Shown one piece after another: positions 24,132 through 31,983 of a stretch of DNA of 41,884 nucleotides (positions within the stretch are counted from its first letter, which is position 1; each line of letters opens with the position of its first letter). The translations under genes were made by a program, and so were the position numbers. The DNA comes from Chloroflexi bacterium UBA5189 (lineage in GTDB: Bacteria > Chloroflexota > Limnocylindria > Limnocylindrales > CSP1-4). The notes under the pieces were generated by a model. That model was given only the letters and a program-made list of their open reading frames with translations. It was not told the DNA's origin and searched no databases. The DNA is taken from contig DHWF01000024.1 in assembly GCA_002413045.1 (NCBI GenBank), positions 1-41,884 of the forward strand. The letters are read 5' to 3'.

Positions 24132-25508
24132 ATGGCACACTTGCCCCCGGTGACCCGCGAATCCCTGCCCGACTTCGACCTGTACGCCGAGCTCGAGGTC
24201 TCCCGCCTGGCGAGCGTGGAGGTCATCGAGGCGGCCTATCGCGTGCTGGCGAAACGCCACCACCCGGACGTCTCGCAGCCTGATGACGCGGGCCGGATCA
24301 AGCGCCTGAACCTGGCGCACAACTGGCTCATCGACCCGGTACGACGACGCCGGTACGACAACGCGACGCAGCCGCCGCCGACGAAGCCGCTGAAGGGCGC
24401 AACCGGTGTCGGGATCGCCGGAGTCGACGCTGCCGACGAGCTCGCGATGTCGGCGCGCACGGCATCGAGGGCGTTCGGGCCGAACACGGGCGAGGTCCGG
24501 ACGTTCCTCGCCGACCTGCGGGCACTCGACGAGCTCCGGGCGTGGCAGATCCGGGACGGCGTCGCGAGCGTGGATCCCGACGCGTATGCCGCCGCTCGGC
24601 ATGCGGCGTTCACGATCGGACAGGTGGAGCGCCAGGCGGAGTGGCTGCTCGCGCGGGACGCGGCGTCCGTGATCGCGCGCGGCAAGCTCGCCGGCGCGCC
24701 GCTCCAGGCCGAGATCACCAGCGTGCTCGCCGACATCGCCGGCGCGATCGTGATTCGCGACCTCATCCTCCCCGCCGACTTCGACCAGCTCCTTGCGCCA
24801 TGGAACTGGCGCGACGATCGAGCTGGCGCGGCCGCGGTTGGCGGTTCGGCGGTGACCATTGCCGCCGGCGCAGCCGCCGCCGGGCTCGTTGGGGCTCGGC
24901 GCGTGTTCACCTCGGCGCCGGCCATGGCGCTCGTGGCGCTTGTCGCGGTCGTCGCGGTCGCGGGGGCGTGGAGCCTGCTGACCGGCTCGAAGGGGCCCGC
25001 ACCGGCCGTGGCGGTTGACGCTACCGGCGGGCCGACGATGGTCGCAACGGCGTTGACGCCGCCCGCAACGGTTGCGGCGACGGTGGCTCCGACGGCCATC
25101 CTGCTCGAAAGCACCGAGCCGTCCGCGTCGCTCGCGCCAGACCTCACCCCTGGCCCGACATCGACCGGTGTTGTCGCCGCGTCGCTGCCGCCAGGCGCCA
25201 CCCCGAGGGTCACGCCGCGCCCAACGCCGACGCCCACCCCCAAGCCGACGCCGACGCCCATCCCGACCCCTGTCCCCACGCCGACCCCGGTGCCGACCCC
25301 GTCGCCGCCGGTCTTCTGCACGGTCCCGAACTTCGTCGGCGCCAATTCGTCCAGCGCGATCGGGAAATGGACGACCGCGCTCTTCACTGGGACCGTGATC
25401 TATGCCGTCCCGCCGCCCTTCCAGGTCGCGTGGCAGAGCCTGACGGCGGGTAGCTCGGTACTGTGCTCCAGTGACGTCACCATCGCCCCGGTCGCGCCCA
25501 GCCCGTAG
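24132..25508 (+). CDS. J-domain / transmembrane / PASTA-domain protein
   Basis: A 458 aa protein with an unusual order. An N-terminal DnaJ-type J domain (about 14-75) has the HPD tripeptide at 44-46, the residues that stimulate DnaK ATPase. It has no Gly/Phe or zinc-finger regions. A helical middle follows, then a hydrophobic segment (about 264-284), a long Pro/Thr linker (about 300-390, repeats of PTPTP), and a C-terminal PASTA-like domain (398-458, VPNFVGAN...W..ALFTG...QSLTAGSSVLCSSDVTI). PASTA domains bind peptidoglycan or beta-lactams in penicillin-binding proteins and Ser/Thr kinases. A cytoplasmic J domain joined to an extracytoplasmic PASTA domain suggests chaperone recruitment to wall-synthesis sites; this is inference. 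GTG 24150, with CACACT 8 nt upstream, is an alternative start. Confidence 0.88.
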   Translation: MAHLPPVTRESLPDFDLYAELEVSRLASVEVIEAAYRVLAKRHHPDVSQPDDAGRIKRLNLAHNWLIDPVRRRRYDNATQPPPTKPLKGATGVGIAGVDAADELAMSARTASRAFGPNTGEVRTFLADLRALDELRAWQIRDGVASVDPDAYAAARHAAFTIGQVERQAEWLLARDAASVIARGKLAGAPLQAEITSVLADIAGAIVIRDLILPADFDQLLAPWNWRDDRAGAAAVGGSAVTIAAGAAAAGLVGARRVFTSAPAMALVALVAVVAVAGAWSLLTGSKGPAPAVAVDATGGPTMVATALTPPATVAATVAPTAILLESTEPSASLAPDLTPGPTSTGVVAASLPPGATPRVTPRPTPTPTPKPTPTPIPTPVPTPTPVPTPSPPVFCTVPNFVGANSSSAIGKWTTALFTGTVIYAVPPPFQVAWQSLTAGSSVLCSSDVTIAPVAPSP

Positions 25509-25564
25509 CTCTCAACGCGCGGTCCGTCGCATCGGTCGGATCACTCGGACGCGACGCGGATCGC

Positions 25565-25717
25565 TCGAATGCACGATTCCAGACGCCCGGGCCACTCCCT
25601 CGGGCGCATGCGCGTTGCAGGATTATCAGTGGTCGCCGCAGCTCCCGCCTTCTCGTATTCCCCCAACGCGCATCGCTTCAGAGACGCCCCAGGCAACGGC
25701 CGACTTCGCGAATACGA
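25565..25717 (+). repeat. Nested inverted-repeat element, family II, copy b
   Basis: Inner arms: ATGCGCGTTGCAGGATTA (25608-25625) with TATTCCCCCAACGCGCAT (25656-25673), 15 of 18. Outer right arm TCGCGAATACGA (25706-25717) is identical to copy a; the left arm TCGAATGCACGA (25565-25576) matches 9 of 12. It lies in the convergent gap between the J-domain gene and the EAL gene, ending 10 bp from the latter's stop. Confidence 0.8.
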
Positions 25718-25727
25718 GCGGCGAAGG

Positions 25728-27320
25728 TCAGGCGCGACGCACGATCAGCGCTGACCACGGCTCCGGGCGGCCGAGCAGGTAGCCCTGGCCGAGCTTGATC
25801 CCGAGCGCCCGGATCGCGGCCAGCTCGCCCTCTGTCTCGATCCCCTCGGCGATGAGTTGCGAGCCGGTCTCCATCCCGAAGAACGCCAGGCCGGAGACGA
25901 GGGATCGCCGAACCGGGTCACGATCGATCCCGCGAACCCATTCGATGTCGAGCTTCACGTACGAAGGCCGGAGGGCGAAGATGTGGCGCAGGCTGGCGAA
26001 GCCCGAGCCGGCATCGTCGATCGCCAGGCGCACGTTCGGGCCCAGCCGCGAGAGCGCGGCGGCGACGGCCTCGTAGTCCTCGATTCGCTCGTGCTCCGTG
26101 AGCTCGACGATGAGCTTCCGATCGGTCCCCGCGAGCAGCTGCGGCAGCGTCGCCTCGTGCAGCAGCACGTCGGCCGACACGTTCACGCTCAGGACCAGCT
26201 CCGGAGGTGCCTCTGCCATCACCTCGATAGCGGCCGCGATCGCCGCCCGCTCGAGGCTGAGCCCCAGACCCACCGTGGCCGCCTCGATGAATCGCTGCTC
26301 CGGCGGCGAGCCATCCGCGAAGCGGGTCAGCGCCTCGACCCCGAAGTGCTTGCCGGTGTCCAGCCAGACGATCGGCTGGAGGTGCGTCTCGAACGCGTGG
26401 TCCGAGATGATCGCCCTGATTCTCGTGATGACCTCATCGGTCGTATCCGCGTGCTCGACCGCGGGTCGCAGCACGGCGACCACGAATGTCGTCGCGTCGA
26501 CGAGGTCGGCGAGGCGGTGCGAGAGCCTGGTGCGTGACGATCCCGGATGTGCCGCGAACACGAGCGCCCCGACGGGCGCCGCGGTCGGCCCGAGTCGGTA
26601 CGGGACGAACGCGAAGTCGAGCCGGGGCGTGCCGGAGCGACGGCCCCCGCCCTCGATCCAGGGCCCGGAGCCGCACCGCTGGGCGATCTCGGCGCCGGCT
26701 TGCTCGGGCATCGGCTGGCCCAGCCCGAAGCGGTCCCGGGCCGCCCCGGCAGAGGCAATCACGCCGACGCCGGCCGCGCCGAAATGAAGGATGGCCATGC
26801 CATCGAGCTCGAGCAGCTCGGTGAGCCGGTCGGCGACCTCGGCGGCGAGGGTCAGGAGACCGGCGTCCGTGGGCAGGCCCTGGAGTGCCGCAGCGATCCG
26901 CTGGCGATCCTCACGACCACGCTCCAGCTCGGATGCCCACGCCGAGCGGCCGCGGAGGTGGGCACGGATCCGAGCGACGAGCTCCGACGCCGCGACGGGT
27001 TTGGCGAGGTAGTCGTCCGCCCCGCTGTCCAGCCCGCCGATCCGATCGGCCTCCTCGACGGAGCCGGTGACGAGGATGACGGGGAGGGTACGGAGACGTT
27101 CGCTGGCCCGAATGACGCTCAGCGTCGAAAGGCCGTCGAGCACCGGCATGTGCATGTCGAGCAGGAGAACGTCCACGGAGAGCTGGTCGAGGTGATCGAG
27201 CGCTTCGCGCCCGTTGGCTGCGAGAACCGTGGCCATGCCGGCCCGGCGCAGCGTCGCATCGAGGAACGCGCGCATCGAGTCGTCATCCTCGGTGATCAGG
27301 ACCAGCGGCCGGCCACTCAC
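25728..27320 (-). CDS. Response regulator with REC, GAF-like and EAL domains (c-di-GMP phosphodiesterase)
   Basis: A 530 aa protein. The REC domain (1-125) has the acidic pocket EDDD, phosphoacceptor D55 in VLLLDMHMP and Lys in YLAKP (K107). A GAF-like middle (about 145-285) could bind a small ligand. The EAL domain has every catalytic feature: EALTRF, NVSADV, the Glu of LTEHERIEDY, DDAGSGF, KLDIEWVRGID, AEGIET and QGYLLGRP, so it should hydrolyse c-di-GMP. No GGDEF domain is present. GTG 27320 is chosen because REC domains usually start 5-8 residues before the first acidic pair; TTG 27329 is possible. The cognate histidine kinase is not nearby. Next upstream on this strand is a Crp/Fnr gene. 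Confidence 0.94.
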   Translation of the reverse strand: MSGRPLVLITEDDDSMRAFLDATLRRAGMATVLAANGREALDHLDQLSVDVLLLDMHMPVLDGLSTLSVIRASERLRTLPVILVTGSVEEADRIGGLDSGADDYLAKPVAASELVARIRAHLRGRSAWASELERGREDRQRIAAALQGLPTDAGLLTLAAEVADRLTELLELDGMAILHFGAAGVGVIASAGAARDRFGLGQPMPEQAGAEIAQRCGSGPWIEGGGRRSGTPRLDFAFVPYRLGPTAAPVGALVFAAHPGSSRTRLSHRLADLVDATTFVVAVLRPAVEHADTTDEVITRIRAIISDHAFETHLQPIVWLDTGKHFGVEALTRFADGSPPEQRFIEAATVGLGLSLERAAIAAAIEVMAEAPPELVLSVNVSADVLLHEATLPQLLAGTDRKLIVELTEHERIEDYEAVAAALSRLGPNVRLAIDDAGSGFASLRHIFALRPSYVKLDIEWVRGIDRDPVRRSLVSGLAFFGMETGSQLIAEGIETEGELAAIRALGIKLGQGYLLGRPEPWSALIVRRA

Positions 27321-27389
27321 GTGCGGCAACGATGCGCGGATGATCCGCTCGATGGCGAGGAACTAATTCCGGGACACCCGCGATCCGGG

Positions 27390-28076
27390 CTACCGCAGGC
27401 CGTATGCACCCAGCAACTCCGAGTCAAGGTGCTCTGGACGGAGGAGCCGTAGCCCGTTCCGGCCGAAGCGCTCGACGGTGCCCTGCCGCTCCAGGTCGCG
27501 GAGGACCCGACCGGTCATCTCGCGGCTCGTTCCGACGAGGCCGGGGAGGTCCGCCCGGGTGAGCACGGGCGGCTCCCCGAAGAACAGGCCGTGATAGCGG
27601 CCGAGGATGCGGAGCACGCGCAACCGCGCGTTCTGGCGCAGATAGCCCTCGATCTGTTCGACCACAGCGTGCAGGGAGAAGGCCATCGAATCGATTGCGG
27701 CGAGTGCCAGCTCCGGGTCGCGGGCGGCGATCGGCCGGATGTCGAGGCCTGACCACTGGGCCACGCGGCATGTCGTGTGGGCGACCATGTCCAGGCTCGA
27801 GGTCGCCTGGGCGAGCCCGGACCAGCCGAAGGGGGCACCGGCCTGGGCCACGCCGCTGATGATCAAGAGCCCGGTCGAGGTCGTGCGCCGCGCGACGCCG
27901 TAGCCACTCAGGATCATCGTGGGCGGCACCGGCTCCCCCAGCGCGTAGATGCGCTCGCCGCGCTTGAAGATCGCGACGTGCGCCAACGCCGCGAGTGCGT
28001 CCCATGTCTCGGGACGACACCTGGGCAGCCAATGCGCGATGCGCTCGCGCACTTCGGAACGCGTGGGATCTGACAT
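27390..28076 (-). CDS. Crp/Fnr family transcriptional regulator
   Basis: A 228 aa regulator with an N-terminal cyclic-nucleotide-binding-like beta roll (about 25-125, GERIYALGEPVPPTMILSGYGVARR), a dimerisation helix (AIDSMAFSLHAVVEQIEGYLRQNARLRVLRIL) and a C-terminal winged HTH (DLPGLVGTSREMTGRVLRDLERQGTVERFGRNGLRLL). No N-terminal Cys cluster of Fnr type is visible, and the Arg/Glu cAMP-binding signature is not clear, so the ligand is uncertain. ATG 28076 starts 45 bp from the divergent MEDS-TetR gene, so they share a regulatory region. With several cyclases in the window, cAMP sensing is possible but unproven. Confidence 0.88.
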   Translation of the reverse strand: MSDPTRSEVRERIAHWLPRCRPETWDALAALAHVAIFKRGERIYALGEPVPPTMILSGYGVARRTTSTGLLIISGVAQAGAPFGWSGLAQATSSLDMVAHTTCRVAQWSGLDIRPIAARDPELALAAIDSMAFSLHAVVEQIEGYLRQNARLRVLRILGRYHGLFFGEPPVLTRADLPGLVGTSREMTGRVLRDLERQGTVERFGRNGLRLLRPEHLDSELLGAYGLR

Positions 28077-28084
28077 GCTGTAGG

Positions 28085-28121
28085 CGGGTAACTCTACAAC
28101 AAGGTAGACAGGTCTGTCTGC
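28085..28121 (+). promoter_or_regulatory. TetR-type operator in the divergent Crp / MEDS-TetR region
   Basis: AGACAG-GT-CTGTCT (28106-28119) is a perfect 6-bp inverted repeat of the type bound by TetR-family repressors, ending 2 nt before ATG 28122. It overlaps a second dyad, TCTAC-N6-GTAGA (28093-28108). It suggests autoregulation by the TetR half of the adjacent protein and possible control of the divergent crp gene. Confidence 0.7.
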
Positions 28122-29294
28122 ATGGCGGTTCAATCGAGAACCCACGCGGCGGCGCTCCTGGGCGATCTTGAGCTTGGCCGTCGTCGCCATGTCTGCGCCG
28201 TCTTCGATTCCCCCGAGGATCTCAAGCGGGCCATCGCGCGCTTCACCGCAGATTGTCTCTCGCGCGTCGAACACGTTGTGCTCCTGGTCGCAAATCCGCC
28301 TGCGGTGGTCGATGCGATCGAAGCCGAGGCGTCGTCGGTGGGCGTCGACGTCCCCGCAGCGGTGGCCTCGGGGCGGCTGGACGTTCGGCCGTGGCCCGAG
28401 GCGTATCTCGATGGCGGGACCTTCGACGCGGCGCGGATGCTCGCGTACCTCCGGCGCTGGCTGCGCGAGAGCGCCACGCTGGACGTGCCGGCACGCCGCC
28501 TGATCGGCGACATGACGTGGGCGGCGCCCGCGGTGCCGGGCTTCGACGACCTGGTCGAGTACGAACGAGAGGTCAATCGGATCGCAGGCCGTCCCGGCGT
28601 CACGATGATCTGCGCCTACGACGCGAGCTACCACAGCCCGGAGACGATCGAGGCCATCCTCGCTGCGCACGACGCCGCGTACGTGAGCGCTGGGGCACGC
28701 GCGGACGTGTACCGCGGCAGCGCCGGCGCCGCGCGTGGAGCGAGCGCGCGCCGCCGAATTCTCGATGCCGCGGCAGCGCTGTTCGCCGAGCAGGGGGTTC
28801 GGGCCACGGGCATCGATTCGCTGATCGAGGCGGCCAACGTCGCGAAGGCGACGTTCTATCGGCAGTTCTCCTCGAAGGAGGCACTCGTCGTCGCCTGGCT
28901 CCAGGATCGCGGGACGCACTGGTTCGACGACGTTCGCGAGGCCGCCGAGGCCGGGGCAACGACGCCCGTCGAGGTAATTCCCCGGATCTTCGATGCGACG
29001 GCTGCCTGGCTCGCCGCAACCGACTACCTCGGTTGCCCGTACCTCAACACCGCGATCGAGCTCGGCGGGCCGGAAGCAGCCGCCGCGAAGGTCAGCCGCG
29101 AGTACATCCAGGAGATCGGTGCGTACCTGCGCGACCAGGCTCGAGCGACCGGCCGGGCCGATGCGGACGAGCTGGCCCTCGCACTCCATGGACTGCTCGC
29201 AGGCTCGATCTCGCTGGCGGTCGCCACGCGGACCACGGTCCACAGCACTGCGGCGCGCGAGGCGGCGCGGCGGCTCGTGACAAGCGCGGCGTGA
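28122..29294 (+). CDS. MEDS sensory domain-TetR family fusion regulator
   Basis: A 390 aa fusion. Residues about 10-195 look like a MEDS (DcmR-type sensory) domain: RHVCAVFDSPEDLKRAIARF, HVVLLVANPP, DVRPWPEAYLDGGTFDAARML, RLIGDMTWA and VTMICAYDASY. From about 208 there is a standard TetR HTH (RRRILDAAAALFAEQGVRATGID...ANVAKATFYRQFSSKEAL) and a TetR C-terminal ligand domain. MEDS domains are usually joined to kinases or HTH modules; joining to a complete TetR is uncommon in my knowledge. It starts at ATG 28122 immediately after a TetR-type operator, and its stop overlaps the start of a Rieske oxygenase gene (GTGA), so it probably controls that enzyme and itself. Confidence 0.88.
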   Translation: MAVQSRTHAAALLGDLELGRRRHVCAVFDSPEDLKRAIARFTADCLSRVEHVVLLVANPPAVVDAIEAEASSVGVDVPAAVASGRLDVRPWPEAYLDGGTFDAARMLAYLRRWLRESATLDVPARRLIGDMTWAAPAVPGFDDLVEYEREVNRIAGRPGVTMICAYDASYHSPETIEAILAAHDAAYVSAGARADVYRGSAGAARGASARRRILDAAAALFAEQGVRATGIDSLIEAANVAKATFYRQFSSKEALVVAWLQDRGTHWFDDVREAAEAGATTPVEVIPRIFDATAAWLAATDYLGCPYLNTAIELGGPEAAAAKVSREYIQEIGAYLRDQARATGRADADELALALHGLLAGSISLAVATRTTVHSTAAREAARRLVTSAA

Positions 29295-30403
29295 CCAACC
29301 CGGTCGACCTCCACCTCGACGTCGGGGGCGAGGCGCGGCTCCACGAGTCGCTGCGGCGGTGCTGGCACCCGGTGGCGCGCGTGGATGAGCTGGAGGATCG
29401 GCCACTCCCGGTCACCCTGCTGGACGAGCTGCTCGTGGTCGTGCGGCTCGGGGACGAGATCACGTGCTTCCCGGACCTGTGCGTGCATCGTGGGACGGCG
29501 CTGTCGCTGGGCTGGGTGGACGACGGGTCACGGCCCGCGCCGGACGGCTCCGGAACGGTCGGCGAGCCGTGCCTCGTGTGTGCGTACCACGGCTGGAGCT
29601 ACGACCGGCGAGGCGTGGTTCGGCGGATCCCGGCGGTCCATGGGCGATCCATCCCGAATCGCGCTCGCGTGGCGCGCTACGCGACGGCGACGGCCGCCGG
29701 CCTCATCTGGGTCCTGCTCGATCCCGGCCCGGGCGGCTGGGAGGACCCGAGCGCCACGTATCCCATCCCCGACGTCTCGTCGTGGTGGCAGGCGCCCGGC
29801 TACCGCACGATCCAGATCGAGACGTACGACTGGGCCTGCTCGGCGGCCCGGCGGGTCGAGAACTTCGTCGACTTCAGCCACTTCCCGTGGGTCCACCCTG
29901 GGATCCTCGGCGACCGATCGAAGCCGCTCAGCCCGGAGCACGAGGTCATCGACGACGGCGTCACGATCTCGTTTGATATCGCGCTCGAGGAGCCGCAGGC
30001 GAGCGTGAAGGGCGACGTGGCCCCAGGCGTCAAGGTCCAGCGCGACCCGACGACGTACACGCTCCACCTGCCGTTGTCGGTCACGCTCGACCAGCTCCTG
30101 CCGCCATCCGCGGAGCGGCTGTCCGGCAACCACTTCGTGCTCTTCCTCGCGGCGGCCCCGCTCTCGGCGAAGCGCTGCCGCTCGTTCACCTGGAACGCGC
30201 GGACGTACAACCTCGACCCCGCTGCCGACGCCGGCCTCGCCGCGTTCCAGGCCACGATCCTCGACCAGGACCGCCCGATCGCCGAGTCGCAGCGACCCGA
30301 GGAGCTCCCGGTGGATCTCTCGCAGGAGCTGCACATCGCCGGGCCGGATCGGGCGTCGATCGCGTACCGGCGCCGGCTCGCGGAGCTCGCGGCGGCAATC
30401 TGA
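29291..30403 (+). CDS. Rieske non-haem iron oxygenase
   Basis: A 370 aa oxygenase alpha-subunit-type protein. The Rieske [2Fe-2S] ligands are CVHRG (Cys-x-His) and CAYHGW (Cys-x2-His), separated by an Asp/Gly-rich loop a little longer than usual. The catalytic domain has ENFVDFSHFPWVHPG, with His and Asp of the mononuclear iron 2-His-1-carboxylate site. It resembles the single-subunit demethylase/hydroxylase group (vanillate O-demethylase or pheophorbide oxygenase-like). No reductase or ferredoxin gene is next to it, so electron donors must come from elsewhere. It starts at GTG 29291, overlapping the MEDS-TetR stop. The substrate is unknown; regulation by the fused TetR suggests an inducible xenobiotic or aromatic substrate. 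Confidence 0.9.
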   Translation: MTNPVDLHLDVGGEARLHESLRRCWHPVARVDELEDRPLPVTLLDELLVVVRLGDEITCFPDLCVHRGTALSLGWVDDGSRPAPDGSGTVGEPCLVCAYHGWSYDRRGVVRRIPAVHGRSIPNRARVARYATATAAGLIWVLLDPGPGGWEDPSATYPIPDVSSWWQAPGYRTIQIETYDWACSAARRVENFVDFSHFPWVHPGILGDRSKPLSPEHEVIDDGVTISFDIALEEPQASVKGDVAPGVKVQRDPTTYTLHLPLSVTLDQLLPPSAERLSGNHFVLFLAAAPLSAKRCRSFTWNARTYNLDPAADAGLAAFQATILDQDRPIAESQRPEELPVDLSQELHIAGPDRASIAYRRRLAELAAAI

Positions 30404-30412
30404 CAGTCGCAG

Positions 30413-30432
30413 AGCCGTCACGATCGACGGCT
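30413..30432 (+). terminator. Possible hairpin after Rieske oxygenase gene
   Basis: AGCCGTC-N6-GACGGCT forms a 7-bp stem. It has no T-tract and its 3' end overlaps the next promoter's -10, so its role as a terminator is tentative. Confidence 0.35.
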
Positions 30433-30437
30433 ACGCT
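30432..30437 (+). promoter_or_regulatory. -10 box (TACGCT) for small membrane protein gene
   Basis: TACGCT lies 6 nt before GTG 30444 with no Shine-Dalgarno, which predicts a leaderless transcript. Confidence 0.45.
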
Positions 30438-30443
30438 CACATC

Positions 30444-30743
30444 GTGATCAGCGGCATTCGCGTCACTGCCCGCGTTGCCCTTCTCGCGGCCACGCTTGCC
30501 GTCCTCGTGTTCGGCGCGGCTGGCTACGGTGCCTTTGGCCCGCTGCAAGGAACCAACGCCATTCTCGAGACCACCTCGCAAGCCCCGGTCTCCGTGCTCC
30601 CGCATCCGTCTCCCGGCATCGTGGCAACGGGACCTGCTTCGACTTCGCGACCATACGACAGGACACCCCTGATTGCGGTCATATTCGTCGGAGGCATGGT
30701 CGTCGTTGTCGTGCTGATCAGGCGACGAACGGCCAGGGCCTAA
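30444..30743 (+). CDS. Small two-helix membrane protein, unknown function
   Basis: A 99 aa protein I do not recognise. An N-terminal hydrophobic segment (about 8-28, signal anchor or signal peptide) is followed by a Ser/Thr/Pro-rich stretch of about 45 residues and a second membrane helix (about 75-92) ending in RRRTARA. This topology leaves a small loop outside the membrane. GTG 30444 is supported by the -10 box 6 nt upstream. It is not clearly related to its neighbours. Confidence 0.6.
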   Translation: MISGIRVTARVALLAATLAVLVFGAAGYGAFGPLQGTNAILETTSQAPVSVLPHPSPGIVATGPASTSRPYDRTPLIAVIFVGGMVVVVVLIRRRTARA

Positions 30744-30764
30744 GGGCCGGGGTCTTCGGGCGGC

Positions 30765-31430
30765 CTATCCGGGCGAGCTTGTGGGCGCGCTCTTCGGGCG
30801 CGGTGCCGCCAGGTAGGCCGCATTGGCGATCTCGACGTACAGCTTCGAGTGGTCATCGGCTGACTCGGAGTAGGTCGCGGTGGTCAGCCCGCCGAGCGTC
30901 GTCTTGGCGTCGGTGTCGCCGATGTGGCCGGCCAGCCACGGCAGGAGGGATTCGCCCTGGGTCTCGCCGAGCATCGCGCCCAGGAACGCGGAGAAGGGTT
31001 CAATGGCGACGGTGGGATCGAGGACGGTCTCCGATGCGGCGCCCTGCAGGCTCGCATAGGCCTCGGCGACATCATCGGCAGGGTCGGTCGTGATGCCGAT
31101 GGCGCGCGTTCGTCCATCGGTGTCGACGAGCTGGCACGATCGGAACGAGTAGCCCGCAGCCTGCGTGCTCGGTTGGACGGCTCCGCACGTGTAGCCGAGC
31201 GACGCGTAGTACCCGACGATCGACTCGGCGTCGAACGCGAAGAAGCCGGCACTCGGTGCGGGTGCGCTCGACGGGCCGGCGCCAGACGAGGCTGGGGCCG
31301 TGCTGGCAACCGCGGCGCCGGTCGGGGTGCCGGTCGATGGCGGCGGCGAAGCGGCAGGCGCACAAGCACTCGCGACCAAGATCACGATCACGCCGACAAT
31401 CGCCATTCGAGCGCTGTTCATGGCGGGCAT
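30765..31430 (-). CDS. Putative secreted lipoprotein
   Basis: A 221 aa protein with a type II signal peptide: hydrophobic IVGVIVILVA followed by the lipobox LVASAC, so it should be lipid-anchored outside the membrane. A Ser/Pro/Ala/Thr-rich linker (about 25-65) leads to a compact domain beginning FFAFDAESIVGYYASLGYTC, with two further Cys residues (C of YTC and SCQLV) that may form a disulfide. I do not recognise the domain. ATG 31430 is used; ATG 31421, three codons later, is equally possible. It is convergent with the gene at 30444. Confidence 0.72.
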   Translation of the reverse strand: MPAMNSARMAIVGVIVILVASACAPAASPPPSTGTPTGAAVASTAPASSGAGPSSAPAPSAGFFAFDAESIVGYYASLGYTCGAVQPSTQAAGYSFRSCQLVDTDGRTRAIGITTDPADDVAEAYASLQGAASETVLDPTVAIEPFSAFLGAMLGETQGESLLPWLAGHIGDTDAKTTLGGLTTATYSESADDHSKLYVEIANAAYLAAPRPKSAPTSSPG

Positions 31431-31570
31431 CTTGGCGCAGCGCGTCAACGCGTGTGCTCGAGGTGGTGAAAAAGCAACCTTGCAGCCCACAACAGAACGG
31501 GCCTTCGATCGTTCCTAGTGGTGCGAGCGCAGGATTGCGCCGCAACGAACGAACTGGAGATCCATCACCC

Positions 31571-31915
31571 ATGCGAAGAACAATCACCACGATCGGGGCC
31601 GGTCTGACGGCGGTGGCGCTGTCGGCATCGGTCGCGCTCGCCGCAGGGGGAGTGTCCACCACTGCGAAGGGCCACGGCCAGGCCGTGTCTGCGGTTGCGC
31701 AGGCAGCCGGCTACGTCAGCGGCAAGGCTCGCGGGGAGGCCGTCTCGGCACTCGCCAAGCAGCACGGCGCCGCCGTCTCGGCCGCCGCCAAGGCGCAGGG
31801 CCAGGCCAAGGGCGCGGCCGGCAAGGCCAAGGGCGCGGCGAAGTCCGCCGCCGGCAGCGCCAATGGAGACGCGGCCTCCGAGCAGGGCCGCCTCAAGTCC
31901 GAGTCCGGAACCTGA
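31571..31915 (+). CDS. Secreted LEA-like protein with 11-residue repeats
   Basis: A 114 aa protein with a signal peptide (about 1-25, cleavage after ALA-A). The mature part is Ala/Gly/Lys-rich and built of 11-residue units: GQAVSAVAQAA (36-46), GEAVSALAKQH (55-65), GAAVSAAAKAQ (66-76), GQAKGAAGKAK (77-87) and GAAKSAAGSAN (88-98), the last four in direct tandem. This resembles the 11-mer repeats of group 3 LEA proteins, which are disordered when wet and helical on drying. A desiccation or surface-protective role is inferred. It starts at ATG 31571 with GGAGA about 10 nt upstream, and is followed by a good terminator. Confidence 0.75.
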   Translation: MRRTITTIGAGLTAVALSASVALAAGGVSTTAKGHGQAVSAVAQAAGYVSGKARGEAVSALAKQHGAAVSAAAKAQGQAKGAAGKAKGAAKSAAGSANGDAASEQGRLKSESGT

Positions 31916-31940
31916 GCGTCCGCTCCCACTGAAATCGATC

Positions 31941-31975
31941 GAAGGCCTCCCACCCGGGAGGCCTTCTCGTTTCTG
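31941..31975 (+). terminator. Rho-independent terminator
   Basis: GAAGGCCTCCC-ACCC-GGGAGGCCTTC is an 11-bp perfect stem with a 4-nt loop, followed by the T-rich TCGTTTCT. It lies 26 nt after the LEA-like gene and is the clearest terminator in the window. Confidence 0.88.
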
Positions 31976-31983
31976 CAGCGGGA

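Noticed and set aside
25200..25316. Pro/Thr codon repeat (CCGACGCC-type) considered as a DNA satellite
   Set aside because: It is in frame and encodes the PTPTP linker of the J-domain/PASTA protein.
16064..25717. Family II palindromes considered as insertion-sequence ends flanking 9 kb of DNA
   Set aside because: Each copy is complete in about 160 bp. The genes between copies are ordinary chromosomal genes and no transposase is present.
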